Positions 1-9,796 are shown, counted from the stretch's first letter. The stretch is 64,000 bases of DNA from SZUA-309 sp965215995 (GCA_965215995.1 OZ244128.1:2976001-3040000); one strand, 5' to 3'. Translations and numbers: made by a program. The notes: generated by a model not told the origin, from the letters alone.

Positions 1-523
1 GCTGCTCGATCGGCGCCGTATAGATCTGACCGAAGGTCTGCCCACCCAACCCTATCACCATGAAGGAGCCTGGGCCGTGGGCCGTTACCGGGACAGTCCC
101 TGGTCTCGGGATGTGACTATGGAGGAAGCGATTGAGCTGGTGCAGCAGGTCGAAGCGGCGGCAGCGGAAGGCGCACGTGCCTGTCTGAAGCGCCTGGCCG
201 AGGAAGTCACCGTGCCGATCGAACAAATCGCGATCCGGGTTTGCCCTGAACTACCGGCGACGATCGAGGAACGAATCCGCGACAACAGAGCGCAGACCAT
301 GGCGGACTCTGTGATGTACCGGCAGGCTTTGGCAGCGACTGCCGGTGAACTTGGCTGGTCAGTGGCCTGGTACGAAAAGAAGAAGGTTTTCGAAGAGGCT
401 CAGGCGGTTCTCGGCGGACAGGATATCGATGCGGTGCTGAAAGCCATGGGCAAGGCGGTCGGGCCGCCCTGGCAGGCCCGTCACAAACTAGCAGCCGCCG
501 CCGCTCTGGCTGCTGCTGGCTGA
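1..523 (+). CDS. Unknown protein, 5'-truncated by the window edge
   Basis: The frame is open to the first base, so this is the C-terminal part of a longer gene. A GTG at 77 could also start it, but no ribosome site precedes it and the reading frame continues upstream as coding-like sequence. The visible part is mostly helical and acidic, with an alanine-rich tail (AAAAALAAAG) and no signal peptide or membrane segment. I do not recognise the family and assign no function. It converges on the DUF3604 gene with a 13-bp gap. Confidence 0.55.
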   Translation, partial: LLDRRRIDLTEGLPTQPYHHEGAWAVGRYRDSPWSRDVTMEEAIELVQQVEAAAAEGARACLKRLAEEVTVPIEQIAIRVCPELPATIEERIRDNRAQTMADSVMYRQALAATAGELGWSVAWYEKKKVFEEAQAVLGGQDIDAVLKAMGKAVGPPWQARHKLAAAAALAAAG

Positions 524-536
524 ATTCGTCGATCGA

Positions 537-2513
537 TCAGGGCGTGTACCAGATTGCCGAGGTGTAGGCCCGCTCCTGAATGGCAGGTTCCGCCTCCGGG
601 TGCGGCGGTAGGCCGTAGCGGACTGAGTCATAGGTACTCCAGCGTGGCGTCGGGATCTCGATCACTCTGGCGTAGTAGAAGGCTCTCTGCTCTGGATCGA
701 ACTCGGGATCTTCCCAGACGGTGATCAGTTCGGCTGCACCGATGGTGTTGTAGTAGACGGCTTTTTCCACATCCACGGTGTTGCCCACCGCAGGCAACTT
801 GCCGTCAGCATCAGGTGATCGGTCGTCGCTCCAGACCACGTCATAGACTTTTTCGTGGGTTTTTCCGCTACCGTCGATCCAGCCCTTCACGATTTGTATG
901 CGGTCAAGGTTGGCACCGATGGGATCGCGAAGCGCATAGACGAGAAAGCTGGGCGTGGCGCCGTCGGGGCGCTTGCGCAGGTCTCCACCCATGGGCACGC
1001 CTTTATCGTAGCCGGCGAATGCCGGGCTGCGGCTCGCCGCGTCATCGTCTGTGAAATTCCAGCCGCCGAAGAAGCGCACGGTAACCCGCGAGCCGGTGGT
1101 GGCATAGACCTCCTTTCGTTCCATGGCATCGAAGATGGCTTCCCGGGTGTTCTCCCGTGCCCAGACCGCTGCCAGGCCGGAGGCCACCTGCTCCCAGCCG
1201 ATCACGCAGGTACCTTCGAAGCAGCCAACCGGATGGTCCAGGCGCTCCGGGCTCGGCTCGGTGCCGGAGTGCTTGCCGAAGAAGTTGTCTTCCTGGGCTG
1301 TGGCGAGCGCCGTATGGCTGTCCGTGGATCCCACGACGCCGAACTTGTACGGGTTTACTCCCAGCTTCTTCTCGAGGAGCAGGCCGTTTTTCAATGCCTC
1401 CCTGGCATATTCCCCGGCGAACATGCTGTCCTTTTTCAGGGCGGAGAGAGACAGATTGCCTTTGTCCCACTGCTCGTAGTCGGCGAACTCGTCATTGGGG
1501 GAGAGGAAGGGGTGGGTCTCACCGTCACCCTTAATCTGGGTGATCTCGTAGAGCGGCTCCCACCTGGCGCGGGTGGCTGCATATTCCCGATCCACCCGCT
1601 TGCCCTGGTAGCTTTCGGTGACCGGAAACATGATGCCGTTGGAAAGGTTGCCGTTGTGGGCCAGCGCCAGCACGTCACCGCCGGTCTTGTCCTCGTAGTT
1701 CGCCATCCACTTCCAGAGATCGCGTGGATCCGGGCTGCCGTAAGGCTCGGTCATAGTGAAAGGTTCAACCTGTCGGGCCGACTCTTCACCATCGCGGAAG
1801 ATCACCACACGATGCATGTTGTTGCCGGCGACCAGTGACGTCCATTCGTAACCGATGAAGGCAGTGAAATTACCAGGGTCGTTGGCGTTGTCCGCCGAGG
1901 CCATGATCCGATCCCAGGTGTCCGTATAGGCTCTGGTACCGGGCAGGATCTGCAGCTCAGGGTCCAGTTCGTTCGCCGAGAACTTCTCTATGATGTAGAG
2001 GGCGGCCTCCACGCCTTCTTTGCCACCAGCCCGAACCTTTCGGGAAAGCTCCGCGCCGATCTCGGAGCGGGTAACGTCCGGGTCGCCTTCGAAAAGCATG
2101 GTGAACAGTCCCATGTTGTCCGAGTGATCGGAAACCACCAGCCAGTCCAGCGGTCGGGACAGCCTTGCCGGCACACCGGTTGAGGAGGTGAGCTGTTCGC
2201 CTTTGGCGAAGCGGTAGGCATCGTCCGGTGTCAGTCGGGCACCGAAGGCACCGGCGTCCATGGACAGCGATGTGTGCAAATGGGTGTCACCCCAGAACAC
2301 ACGGCTGGGGAAATTCCTGTTTGCATAGGGTGAGAAGTGGTTTTCCGGAAAAGCTTTTTCCAGACTTTCCGCATCGGGTGTTGGCTCCGCGGCGGCTCCG
2401 CTCTGGGGTGTGGCGGCGATCAGGCCTGCTGCGAACACTACGGTCAGGCTCAAGGAAGAGGCGAGGCGGGCTGTTCTCTCAGGCATGGATTCGACTCTCT
2501 GTTGGTCAGTCAT
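537..2513 (-). CDS. DUF3604 domain protein, exported, PHP-like metal-site motifs
   Basis: 658 residues. An N-terminal hydrophobic stretch followed by an Ala-rich cleavage region (about residues 20-42) looks like a signal peptide. The start of the mature part has WGDTHLHTS, an HxH motif like that of PHP-type metal-dependent hydrolases, followed by VSDHSDN and AHNGNLSNG, all typical of DUF3604 proteins. The C-terminal part is beta-rich and has the family's DRIQIVKGW segment. Reaction and substrate are not known for the family; hydrolysis in the periplasm is an inference. It is divergent from the CYP153 gene, with 117 bp between the starts. Confidence 0.8.
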   Translation of the reverse strand: MTDQQRVESMPERTARLASSLSLTVVFAAGLIAATPQSGAAAEPTPDAESLEKAFPENHFSPYANRNFPSRVFWGDTHLHTSLSMDAGAFGARLTPDDAYRFAKGEQLTSSTGVPARLSRPLDWLVVSDHSDNMGLFTMLFEGDPDVTRSEIGAELSRKVRAGGKEGVEAALYIIEKFSANELDPELQILPGTRAYTDTWDRIMASADNANDPGNFTAFIGYEWTSLVAGNNMHRVVIFRDGEESARQVEPFTMTEPYGSPDPRDLWKWMANYEDKTGGDVLALAHNGNLSNGIMFPVTESYQGKRVDREYAATRARWEPLYEITQIKGDGETHPFLSPNDEFADYEQWDKGNLSLSALKKDSMFAGEYAREALKNGLLLEKKLGVNPYKFGVVGSTDSHTALATAQEDNFFGKHSGTEPSPERLDHPVGCFEGTCVIGWEQVASGLAAVWARENTREAIFDAMERKEVYATTGSRVTVRFFGGWNFTDDDAASRSPAFAGYDKGVPMGGDLRKRPDGATPSFLVYALRDPIGANLDRIQIVKGWIDGSGKTHEKVYDVVWSDDRSPDADGKLPAVGNTVDVEKAVYYNTIGAAELITVWEDPEFDPEQRAFYYARVIEIPTPRWSTYDSVRYGLPPHPEAEPAIQERAYTSAIWYTP

Positions 2514-2630
2514 CAGGTCATCTTACGAGTTTCACACTGTCCCTGGTGCCGTGACCAGCCAGTGACTGCCACGGCCAGATTGCTGCCTGGAATCTTGGTA
2601 AGCTCGATCAGCAGGTAGAGGGAGAATGTC

Positions 2631-3887
2631 ATGAGCAGTGCCATTGCCACCCAGGACGTTGATCAGATCCCGCTCGACGAGTTGGACGTCAGCCAGGCGT
2701 CATTGTTCCAGGACGACACTTGGCGGCCCTACTTCGCCCGGCTGCGTCGGGAAGCGCCGGTGCATTTTCTCGAGGACAGCTCGAACGGGCCCTTCTGGTC
2801 GGTGACCAATTGGCCGCTGATCAAGGCTGTGGATACCAACCACGGGGTTTTCTCTTCTGCCCAGGGCATTGCCATCGCCAGCCCGCCGGAAGGCGTGGAG
2901 CGGCAACAGCAGGGTGGCAGCTTCATCTCCTCCGATCCGCCCGAGCACGGCCCGCAGCGAAATACCGTGCAGCCCGCGGTGGCACCGAGAAATCTGGCCA
3001 ACCTGGAACCGCTGATCCGGGAACGGGTGATCGACATTCTGGACAACCTGCCGGTTGGCGAGACGTTCAACTGGGTGGACAGGGTTTCCATGGAGCTCAC
3101 CGCCCGGATGCTGGCGACGCTGTTCGACTTTCCTTACGAAGACCGACGTAAGCTCATCGAGTGGTCGGACATCACCACGAACGTGCCGCAGGTGACCGGC
3201 GACGACAGCATCGACATGGAAGCCCGCCAGCAGGCGCTGATGGATTGCGCCCAGGCGTTCTACAGCCTCTGGGACGAGCGGGCATCATCAGCACCGAGAA
3301 CAGATCTCATATCCATGCTGGCCCATGGCGAGGCAACGAAAAAACTGAACGAAAACCCCGCCGAGTTCATCGGCACGTTGTTGCTCCTCATCGTAGGCGG
3401 TAACGACACCACGCGAAACAGCATCAGCGGCGGCGTGATCGCGCTGAACGAGAATCCTGATCAGTATCAGAAGCTGCGCGATGATCCAGGTCTCATTCCG
3501 AACATGGTCTCTGAAATGATTCGCTGGCAGACACCCGTGATTCACATGCGACGCACGGCGCTCCAGGACTTTGAGCTTGGCGGTGAGCAGATCAGGAAGG
3601 GCGACAAAGTGGTGATGTGGTACCTGTCCGGGAACCGGGACGAGGACGTCTTCGAGGATGCGGATGCGTTCCGCATCGACAGGCAGAACGCCCGTCAGCA
3701 CGTCTCCTTCGGCTATGGCATTCATCGCTGCATGGGTAACCGTCTGGCTGAGATGCAGCTGAGGACGCTCTGGGAAGAGATTCAGAAGCGCTTTAAGAAG
3801 GTCGAGCTCGCTGGCGACGTGGTTCGGCTGCCGAACAACTTCATTCGCGGGATCAAAGCGGTGCCGGTGCGGCTGATTCCACACTGA
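2631..3887 (+). CDS. Cytochrome P450, CYP153-like
   Basis: 418 residues, full length for a bacterial P450. The I-helix oxygen-binding motif is GGNDTTRNS, the K-helix is EMIRWQTP, and the haem loop FGYGIHRCMG places the thiolate cysteine at about residue 367. GGNDTTRNS together with HMRR and VMWYLSGNRDE is characteristic of CYP153, whose known members hydroxylate alkane termini and terpenoids using ferredoxin and ferredoxin reductase. Neither electron partner is in the window. A GAGGGAG ribosome site precedes the ATG. The serine hydrolase gene begins 2 bp after the stop, so the two are probably cotranscribed. The substrate is not known. Confidence 0.9.
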   Translation: MSSAIATQDVDQIPLDELDVSQASLFQDDTWRPYFARLRREAPVHFLEDSSNGPFWSVTNWPLIKAVDTNHGVFSSAQGIAIASPPEGVERQQQGGSFISSDPPEHGPQRNTVQPAVAPRNLANLEPLIRERVIDILDNLPVGETFNWVDRVSMELTARMLATLFDFPYEDRRKLIEWSDITTNVPQVTGDDSIDMEARQQALMDCAQAFYSLWDERASSAPRTDLISMLAHGEATKKLNENPAEFIGTLLLLIVGGNDTTRNSISGGVIALNENPDQYQKLRDDPGLIPNMVSEMIRWQTPVIHMRRTALQDFELGGEQIRKGDKVVMWYLSGNRDEDVFEDADAFRIDRQNARQHVSFGYGIHRCMGNRLAEMQLRTLWEEIQKRFKKVELAGDVVRLPNNFIRGIKAVPVRLIPH

Positions 3888-3889
3888 GC

Positions 3890-5173
3890 ATGGTCTTCTG
3901 GTTGCGCAGCCTGCTGCTTGGCATTGCTGGTGCAATCGTCTGGGTGATGCTGGTGGTGAGCGCCACGCTTGGCGGCTGGTTTCGCGAACCGCTTGCACCT
4001 CACGGTGACACCAGAGCATTCGCCGAAGCAGCCCGTGATTATCTCGAAGCGCACAATCAAGGCAATCTGGCCTACCGGCTCCTCTCTCGGGCACGAGTGA
4101 TCGACGAGCATTACCTGTCAGTCGGCGCACCGGTAGATGCGGATACGCTCTTTCAGGTGGCTTCTTTGTCCAAGTGGGTGACGGCCTGGGGCGTGCTGGC
4201 TCTTGTCGAAGAAGGCAGGATCGATCTGGATGCGCCGGTGAACGGCTATCTGACCCGTTGGCAGCTGCCGGCTGCAGAAGGACTGAATCCCGATGAGGTA
4301 ACCGTTCGCCTGCTGCTGAGCCACACTGGCGGGCTCACTGATGGGCTTGGCTATGGCGGCTTTCCGCCTGGCGAACCGGTCCAGAGCCTCGAGGAATCAC
4401 TGACTCGGGCGGCAGATGCAGCCAGCCCTGATGGCGGGGTCACCAAGGTAGGTGTGCCACCCGGTAGTGAATGGCGCTACTCAGGGGGTGGCTATACGCT
4501 GCTGCAGCTTCTGATCGAGGAAGTCAGCGGGTTACGATTCGAGGCCTTCATGCAATCGCGAGTGCTCGATCCACTCGGCATGCGGCGTTCAACCTTCGAG
4601 CTCGATCTGAACCGGACGAACAACGTGGCGGTTTTCTACGATGAGGACGGCAGTGAAGCCACTCACTATCGCTACACGGCACTGGCTGCTGCGTCGCTCT
4701 ACACGTCGGTGGCAGATCTTTCCGCCTTGCTGAAGGCTTTCGTCCCGGGTGCCAACGGGGAATCGGCAGGCCGTGGGGTCGTTTCCCGGGAAAGCCTGGC
4801 GCTGATGGCAACACCCCACGCCGCTCAGTTTGGTCAAGACATCTGGGGCCTGGGTGCCTTACTTTACGCACCGACGGCGAGCGGCGGCTTCATCATTGGT
4901 CATGACGGCAACAACACGCCGGCCATAAACACCGCTGCCAGGGTCGACCCGGTGACTGGAGACGGGATCGTTGTTCTGGAGACCGGCGCTCCGCTCCTCG
5001 CAACCGATCTCGCCGGCGAGTGGGTGTTCTGGCAGACGGGGGTGCCGGGCACGCTGGATGTAATCCGCCAGGCGCCGAAGGTAATCAGGCGATCGCTGAT
5101 CGGCGGGGTGCTCATCCTCGCTGGGGTGGTGACCCTGCTCTGGTTCCTGCGTCGCCGACTGGCTAAAGGTTGA
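3890..5173 (+). CDS. Serine hydrolase, beta-lactamase/class C esterase fold
   Basis: 427 residues. An N-terminal membrane helix or signal anchor (residues 4-27) and a C-terminal hydrophobic helix followed by RRR suggest membrane anchoring with the catalytic domain in the periplasm. The SxxK nucleophile motif is SLSK (Ser92, Lys95), the tyrosine motif is YSG near residue 197, and LLSHTGGL is the usual family motif. Members are beta-lactamases, D-aminopeptidases and esterases; an esterase is more likely here because of the P450 2 bp upstream. The 3' end overlaps the convergent amidohydrolase gene by 11 bp. Confidence 0.85.
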   Translation: MVFWLRSLLLGIAGAIVWVMLVVSATLGGWFREPLAPHGDTRAFAEAARDYLEAHNQGNLAYRLLSRARVIDEHYLSVGAPVDADTLFQVASLSKWVTAWGVLALVEEGRIDLDAPVNGYLTRWQLPAAEGLNPDEVTVRLLLSHTGGLTDGLGYGGFPPGEPVQSLEESLTRAADAASPDGGVTKVGVPPGSEWRYSGGGYTLLQLLIEEVSGLRFEAFMQSRVLDPLGMRRSTFELDLNRTNNVAVFYDEDGSEATHYRYTALAAASLYTSVADLSALLKAFVPGANGESAGRGVVSRESLALMATPHAAQFGQDIWGLGALLYAPTASGGFIIGHDGNNTPAINTAARVDPVTGDGIVVLETGAPLLATDLAGEWVFWQTGVPGTLDVIRQAPKVIRRSLIGGVLILAGVVTLLWFLRRRLAKG

Positions 5174-6302
5174 ACAGCTCGATCGCGTTGCCGCCAAGCA
5201 CTCTGTTTCGGCGTCGTTCAGACATGGGTTCGAGGGCGGCGTGGAGTTCCTGCATGGCGTTCAGGTGCGAATCCACGTGAGGGTAGTCGGACCCCCACAG
5301 GAATTTGTCCTCGCCCACCAGATCGCATTGGGCATCGATGCTGCCTTCGCTCGGATCCATGACGAACCAGAAATTTTCCCGGATGTACTCGCTGGGTGGT
5401 CGGGACAGGCAACTGGTCGCGTGAAAACGGGCGTACTTCTCATCGAGCCTGTCCATCAGGTAACGCACATACCCGGCCCCGGACTCGACGATGGCGACTT
5501 TCAGCTTCGGCAGGCGTTCGAACAAGCCATCACACACGAGCGCAGCCACCGCGGGGATCAACTGCAGGGTGCCGCCCAGACCGAACGAGAAGACGGTATC
5601 CGGACGCTCTCGGGTGGTGTCCCACCACCGGGTGTTGGAGAGGTTTACCACCCGGTCGAAGCGCACTATCAGGTGCACGCATATCGGCAGGTCGGCATCG
5701 ATCAGCAGTTGCCAGATAGGATCGAAATCCGGATGTGAGGGACGTTTTCCGCAGACGGGCTCCGGAGCCAGGAACATGCCTTTGAAGCCCAGCTTCAGAC
5801 ATCGCTCCAGCTCCTGGTAGGCAAGGTCGACGTCGTACAGGGGGATGTGAGCGATGGGCAGGATGCGGTCCAGAGCGGGTTTGGCGAAGTCCCACTGCCA
5901 GTTGTTGTAGGCACGTGCGTAAGCCATCGCGAGCTCTGGATCGTCTTCCTTGTCCCAGAGAATGCCGATCGTTGGGAACACGACGCCCATGTCCACACCC
6001 CACTCATTGAGCAGCTGCACCCGGGCGTCCGTGTCGTAGGAGGCTTTCGGACAACCGTCCAGGTAGGTCAGGTCCGGGTCGGTAAAAGCCTGCAGCGCAT
6101 CGTGTTCGGCCCCACCCAGCGCTGCGAGCCGACCGGAAAGCAACACCTTGTCGTCCATCAAGAGCGTCTCGACCCCGTCCGCGTCTCTCTCGACTCGAAT
6201 GGCTCGGTTCCGGTACTGGGGTTCCAGGTAGTTCTGCCACAGATCCGGTGGTTCCATGACGTGTGAGTCCATGTCCACGACCAGTGGTTTTGAGTGGGTC
6301 AT
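5163..6302 (-). CDS. Amidohydrolase family 2 (ACMSD-like TIM barrel)
   Basis: 379 residues. It starts with VVDMDSHVMEP, the DxDSH metal-binding start of the amidohydrolase_2 branch, and ends with LWGSDYPHVDS, the conserved Asp of the barrel's last strand. Family members decarboxylate or hydrolyse aromatic and acidic substrates with one divalent metal. It is the last gene of a leftward group with the aldo/keto reductase 18 bp upstream and a transporter before that, suggesting a small catabolic operon of unknown substrate. A related protein with about the same length lies at 54547. Confidence 0.85.
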   Translation of the reverse strand: MTHSKPLVVDMDSHVMEPPDLWQNYLEPQYRNRAIRVERDADGVETLLMDDKVLLSGRLAALGGAEHDALQAFTDPDLTYLDGCPKASYDTDARVQLLNEWGVDMGVVFPTIGILWDKEDDPELAMAYARAYNNWQWDFAKPALDRILPIAHIPLYDVDLAYQELERCLKLGFKGMFLAPEPVCGKRPSHPDFDPIWQLLIDADLPICVHLIVRFDRVVNLSNTRWWDTTRERPDTVFSFGLGGTLQLIPAVAALVCDGLFERLPKLKVAIVESGAGYVRYLMDRLDEKYARFHATSCLSRPPSEYIRENFWFVMDPSEGSIDAQCDLVGEDKFLWGSDYPHVDSHLNAMQELHAALEPMSERRRNRVLGGNAIELFNL

Positions 6303-6320
6303 TTGTCTTCCCCTGTTCTG

Positions 6321-7352
6321 TCAGGAGGAACCCAGGCTCAGCAGGTTATCTACCGGGCGATAGGCTTCCTCCATGTAGGTCACGTCCTCTTCGGCGAGCT
6401 CGAGTTGGGCCGCCACGACCAGTTGCTCCAGCTGTTCCACCCGGGACACACCAACGATCGGGCTGGTCACTTCCGGCTTGCTGAGCAACCAGGCGACGGC
6501 GACCTGAGCGGGCTTCACCGCCATCTTCTCCGCGATTTCCACCACCCGCTCCGCCACCGTGAACACATGCTCGCCCCGATAGAGGCTTTCGGTACGAGCC
6601 CGATCCTGCCCCTGAGAGCGATTGGTGGAACCGGCATCGAAGCTACCCTTGAACGATCCGGCGAGAATCCCACGGGCCAGTGGTGACCAGGGTGTGAGGG
6701 CAACACCCGTTTTCGCGCAGTACGGGTTCATCTCCCGTTCCTCTTCCCGGTAGATCAGGTTGTAGTGATTCTGCATGGAGATGAACTTCGTCCAGCCGTT
6801 CATCTCGGCGGTGAGCTGCAGCTCGGCGAACTGCCAGGAAAACATGGAGGAGGCACCCAGATAGAGGGCTTTGCCGGCCTTCACCACGTCGTGCAGCGCT
6901 TCCAGGGTTTCCTCGATGGGTGTTTCTACCTGGCCGGGAATGCCATGCGGATGTCGGTGGATGACAAGGTGGTCAATGTAGTCGTGACCAAGGCGTTTCA
7001 GGCACGCGTCCACGCCTTCCATCACGTGCTTGCGGGACAGGCCACCCTGATTAGCGCCCTTGCCCATCGGCATGGAGATCTTCGTGGCCAGCACATACTC
7101 CTCTCTTGGCACGAGCTCGTTCAGCAGCGCGCCCACCACTTCCTCGCTGGCACCGATGCCGTAGATGTCAGCGCAATCGAAGTAGTACAGCCCCTGATCG
7201 AGGGCTGCCTTGAAGATGGGCCTCGCTTCGTCGATGCCCAGCGTCCAGTCCCCCTGGTGCCCGCGACCTGGCACGCCGAAGTTCATGGTGCCGAGACAGA
7301 GCCGGGAGACTTTCAAACCGCAGTTCCGGCCGAGTTGAACGGATTCCAGCAT
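6321..7352 (-). CDS. Aldo/keto reductase
   Basis: 343 residues from the ATG at 7352, chosen because AGGAA lies just upstream; a longer frame to 7397 lacks a site. The AKR tetrad is visible: Asp and Tyr in FDCADIYG, Lys in LATKISMP, His in LVIHRHPHG. SPLARGILAG is the usual NADPH-side motif. It reduces or oxidises carbonyl/alcohol substrates in the cytoplasm with NADP(H). It lies between the symporter and the amidohydrolase genes in one direction with short gaps, so a shared transcript is likely. Confidence 0.9.
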   Translation of the reverse strand: MLESVQLGRNCGLKVSRLCLGTMNFGVPGRGHQGDWTLGIDEARPIFKAALDQGLYYFDCADIYGIGASEEVVGALLNELVPREEYVLATKISMPMGKGANQGGLSRKHVMEGVDACLKRLGHDYIDHLVIHRHPHGIPGQVETPIEETLEALHDVVKAGKALYLGASSMFSWQFAELQLTAEMNGWTKFISMQNHYNLIYREEEREMNPYCAKTGVALTPWSPLARGILAGSFKGSFDAGSTNRSQGQDRARTESLYRGEHVFTVAERVVEIAEKMAVKPAQVAVAWLLSKPEVTSPIVGVSRVEQLEQLVVAAQLELAEEDVTYMEEAYRPVDNLLSLGSS

Positions 7353-7411
7353 CGCTATTCCTGTGCCTGACTGATCATGGACACAAGGATGCCACACTAC
7401 GAGTCAGCCGA

Positions 7412-9001
7412 TCAGGCCGCGTTGGTGTCCGCTCCCTGAGCTGCAGGATCCCCGAACAGCCCATCCACGTGCTCGCGAGGCAGCGGCTGGGTGAGTTTAG
7501 AGACGACGAACGTAGTGAGAATCGAGACGACTTCGCCCATGGCGGCGCATGAGTAAGGGTTTGGTCCTTCCTGATAAAGCCAGGCGACGATGCTGTGCAG
7601 GGCGCCGGGCTCGAACCAGGCAGGGTCGAGTTGCCGAGTGTGCAGGAGGATGAAGGTGAGGAAACCGGTCAGTAGCCCGGCATAGGCTCCGTAGCGGGTC
7701 ACACCACGCCAGAGCGCTCCCACCACCAGCGGCCCGGCAAAGGCCGCCATCATGCCGCCGTTACCGATCCAGACGATCATGGCGATGTTGGTGTCGATCA
7801 GGGCCCAGGCCATACCCATGCAGAGCAGCAGGACCACCACGGTGGATATTCGGCTGATTGCCAGCACGCTGGCGTCCAGCGCGTCATGGCTGATCGTGAG
7901 CTTCAGGCGCGGGACGATGGTGCGGCGGTAGAGATCGTTGGCGATGATCTGCGAAGAAGACACCACCAGCCCGTCCGCCGTGCTCATGATGGCGGACAGC
8001 ACGCCCACACCAACCAGTGCCGCCAGCCAGGGCGGGAACAGCTCGATGAAGAGCATGGGCAGCGCGGCGTTCGGATTCATGCCGTCCTGGTAAAGGGCAT
8101 CTCCCATGAGTGCCCGAGCGAGCAGTCCGCCGATGCCGAGCAGAGCCATGGTGAAGCCGAACAGGAACGCCAGGCGAACGAACTGCATCTGGCCGCCCGT
8201 ATCCTTCAGCGCCCAGAGCTTGTTGCCGAGATGAGGCAAGAGACCGAGAGGCACATGGGCGACGAGGATGGCGAAGATCGACCACCAGGAGTGATAGAGC
8301 GGCGTTTCCGGATTCAGCGTAGCGGTGAGGTTTTCGTTCTGAGCGCCAAGACTCTCGACCACACCGGCGAAGCCGCCGTCCACCCCATAGCCGAGCAGCA
8401 CCAGCACGATCACCACAACGGCCAAGAGCAGCATCATGGCACCCTGCAGGCCATCGGTGAGGATGTCGGCGTGGGCACCGCCAAGCACGACGTAGAAAAG
8501 CAGCACGACGGTGGTGATGATGAGCGCCCAGTGCGGTGGCAGACCCAGCATGATCTCGAACATGACCAGCCCGGAGACCAGCTGACCGGCGAGATAGAAA
8601 AAGAGGATGAGCGACATCACGGAGACCAGCACCCGGATACCTTCGGATTGGTAACGGTCACCGAGGTACTCGGGGATGGATCGGTTGCCGAACCGGTTAC
8701 CGGCGGTGGCCACCAGCCGCATGCTGATCAGCACGCCGAAGTAGAGGCCGATAGGGTAAAGCACGTGCCCCCACGTGGAAGCGAGGCCCCACTCGTAAGA
8801 AAGCGCCGGGCTGCCGAGGAAGGTGGCGCCGCTGGCAGTGGAGGCTGCGAATGCAAAGGCCAGGAACACCGGACCGTAGGAGTTCCTGGCCGTGGCGAAA
8901 TCGTCCGCGTGCTTGACCCGTCTTTGAGCGTACAGGCCGATGCCCACCATCAGCCCGATATAAACAAACAGAAAGATCCACGACCAGGTGATCAGCGTCA
9001 T
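7412..9001 (-). CDS. Sodium:solute symporter (SSS) family transporter
   Basis: 529 residues from ATG 9001; a GAGGGG ribosome site lies 5' of it, and the upstream TTG start is less likely. About 12-13 hydrophobic helices are evident. ASTASGATFLGSPALSYEWG in the first helices and SAIMSTADGLVVSSSQIIAND are classic SSS sodium-site motifs. It is an inner-membrane, sodium-driven importer; the solute cannot be read from the sequence. Position upstream of the reductase and amidohydrolase suggests it imports their substrate. Confidence 0.9.
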   Translation of the reverse strand: MTLITWSWIFLFVYIGLMVGIGLYAQRRVKHADDFATARNSYGPVFLAFAFAASTASGATFLGSPALSYEWGLASTWGHVLYPIGLYFGVLISMRLVATAGNRFGNRSIPEYLGDRYQSEGIRVLVSVMSLILFFYLAGQLVSGLVMFEIMLGLPPHWALIITTVVLLFYVVLGGAHADILTDGLQGAMMLLLAVVVIVLVLLGYGVDGGFAGVVESLGAQNENLTATLNPETPLYHSWWSIFAILVAHVPLGLLPHLGNKLWALKDTGGQMQFVRLAFLFGFTMALLGIGGLLARALMGDALYQDGMNPNAALPMLFIELFPPWLAALVGVGVLSAIMSTADGLVVSSSQIIANDLYRRTIVPRLKLTISHDALDASVLAISRISTVVVLLLCMGMAWALIDTNIAMIVWIGNGGMMAAFAGPLVVGALWRGVTRYGAYAGLLTGFLTFILLHTRQLDPAWFEPGALHSIVAWLYQEGPNPYSCAAMGEVVSILTTFVVSKLTQPLPREHVDGLFGDPAAQGADTNAA

Positions 9002-9085
9002 CCGCAGCAATTCCCCTCACACTCTGGCGAGATCATACGGCAGACGGAGGGCGCTGTGTGGCCGCCCTGGTGGACCGCCTACCGG

Positions 9086-9634
9086 TCAGGGATTCTCGGT
9101 GGTTTCTTCTTCTTCGAAGTCTGCTGCGGTCGGGGAAAGCTCGCCGAACATGCCGCTGGTAGGCAGGTCGGGCTTGAATGCCATGTGGCACCCTTCGCAG
9201 ACGTCGACGATCTCGTCACCGGAGCTCGAGATTCTGGTGATGTCCCGGGCAGCGACCGCCTGCACCGCCCGATCCCCGGCCGCTTCGAGCTGGTTTGCCC
9301 AAGCTGTCCATTGCGGATCGTTTGTCCACTCGTCGTCCATTGGACCGTCCCCGGGCACTACCAGCAGGGCGCCAGCAACCTGCAGCTGATAAGCCATCCG
9401 TTCCAGGTTGCGCCAGTCCTTATCTGTCTCCGGGTTTCGCCAGGCCGCCAGCCAGATCGGATCGGCCGAGTGATTCACCAGAGCGACCATGACTTCGTTC
9501 AGGCTGACAGGCAGGCGGAAAGGTTCTGCAGAGGCTGCCGTGGGCACTTGCCCGGTAGGTGGAGGTGCATCCTGTCCGCAGGCCGAAAGCATGGCGGTGA
9601 TGATCAACGTCGTTATCAGTTTCCAAGAAGGCAT
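9086..9634 (-). CDS. Lipoprotein with one C-terminal haem c site (cytochrome c'-like)
   Basis: 182 residues. A short signal peptide ends in the lipobox LSAC (Cys19), so it is a lipid-anchored envelope protein. The single CxxCH site is CEGCHMAF near residue 145; one such site close to the C-terminus, preceded by helices, is the arrangement of cytochrome c' / c556 proteins. After it comes an acidic tail (FEEEETTENP). It may move electrons or bind a gas ligand. It lies 84 bp upstream of the symporter gene in the same direction. Confidence 0.7.
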   Translation of the reverse strand: MPSWKLITTLIITAMLSACGQDAPPPTGQVPTAASAEPFRLPVSLNEVMVALVNHSADPIWLAAWRNPETDKDWRNLERMAYQLQVAGALLVVPGDGPMDDEWTNDPQWTAWANQLEAAGDRAVQAVAARDITRISSSGDEIVDVCEGCHMAFKPDLPTSGMFGELSPTAADFEEEETTENP

Positions 9635-9747
9635 GATGGCTCCTGTTCAGGGATCCGTGTTCTCTCTTGAGAATATGCGCTGCCGCATCAGCCGGATGTA
9701 TAGGTGATATCCGCAGTAAGGGCATTGAAGGACAATGGTGATAAGCG

Positions 9748-9796
9748 CTAGTGTCCTTGATCGGTAACTCAACGAGTTACCGATCAAGGACATCAG
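9748..9796. repeat. 49-nt palindromic repeat, copy 1
   Basis: A perfect 19-bp inverted repeat (TGTCCTTGATCGGTAACTC, 9752-9770, against 9774-9792) with a 3-nt AAC loop, bounded by CTAGTG at the left and CATCAG at the right. It ends 39 bp before the methyltransferase start. The 49-nt unit recurs at 16824-16872 with the same ends and the same TAACTCAACGA centre. No T-run follows, so it is not a standard intrinsic terminator. Confidence 0.75.

Noticed and set aside
855..1838. 327-residue open frame on the plus strand
   Set aside because: Shadow of the DUF3604 gene; no motif and no ribosome site.
7886..9670. 594-residue open frame on the plus strand
   Set aside because: It is the shadow of the symporter and lipoprotein genes, rich in His/Gln/Glu with no family motif; the minus-strand genes have clear motifs.
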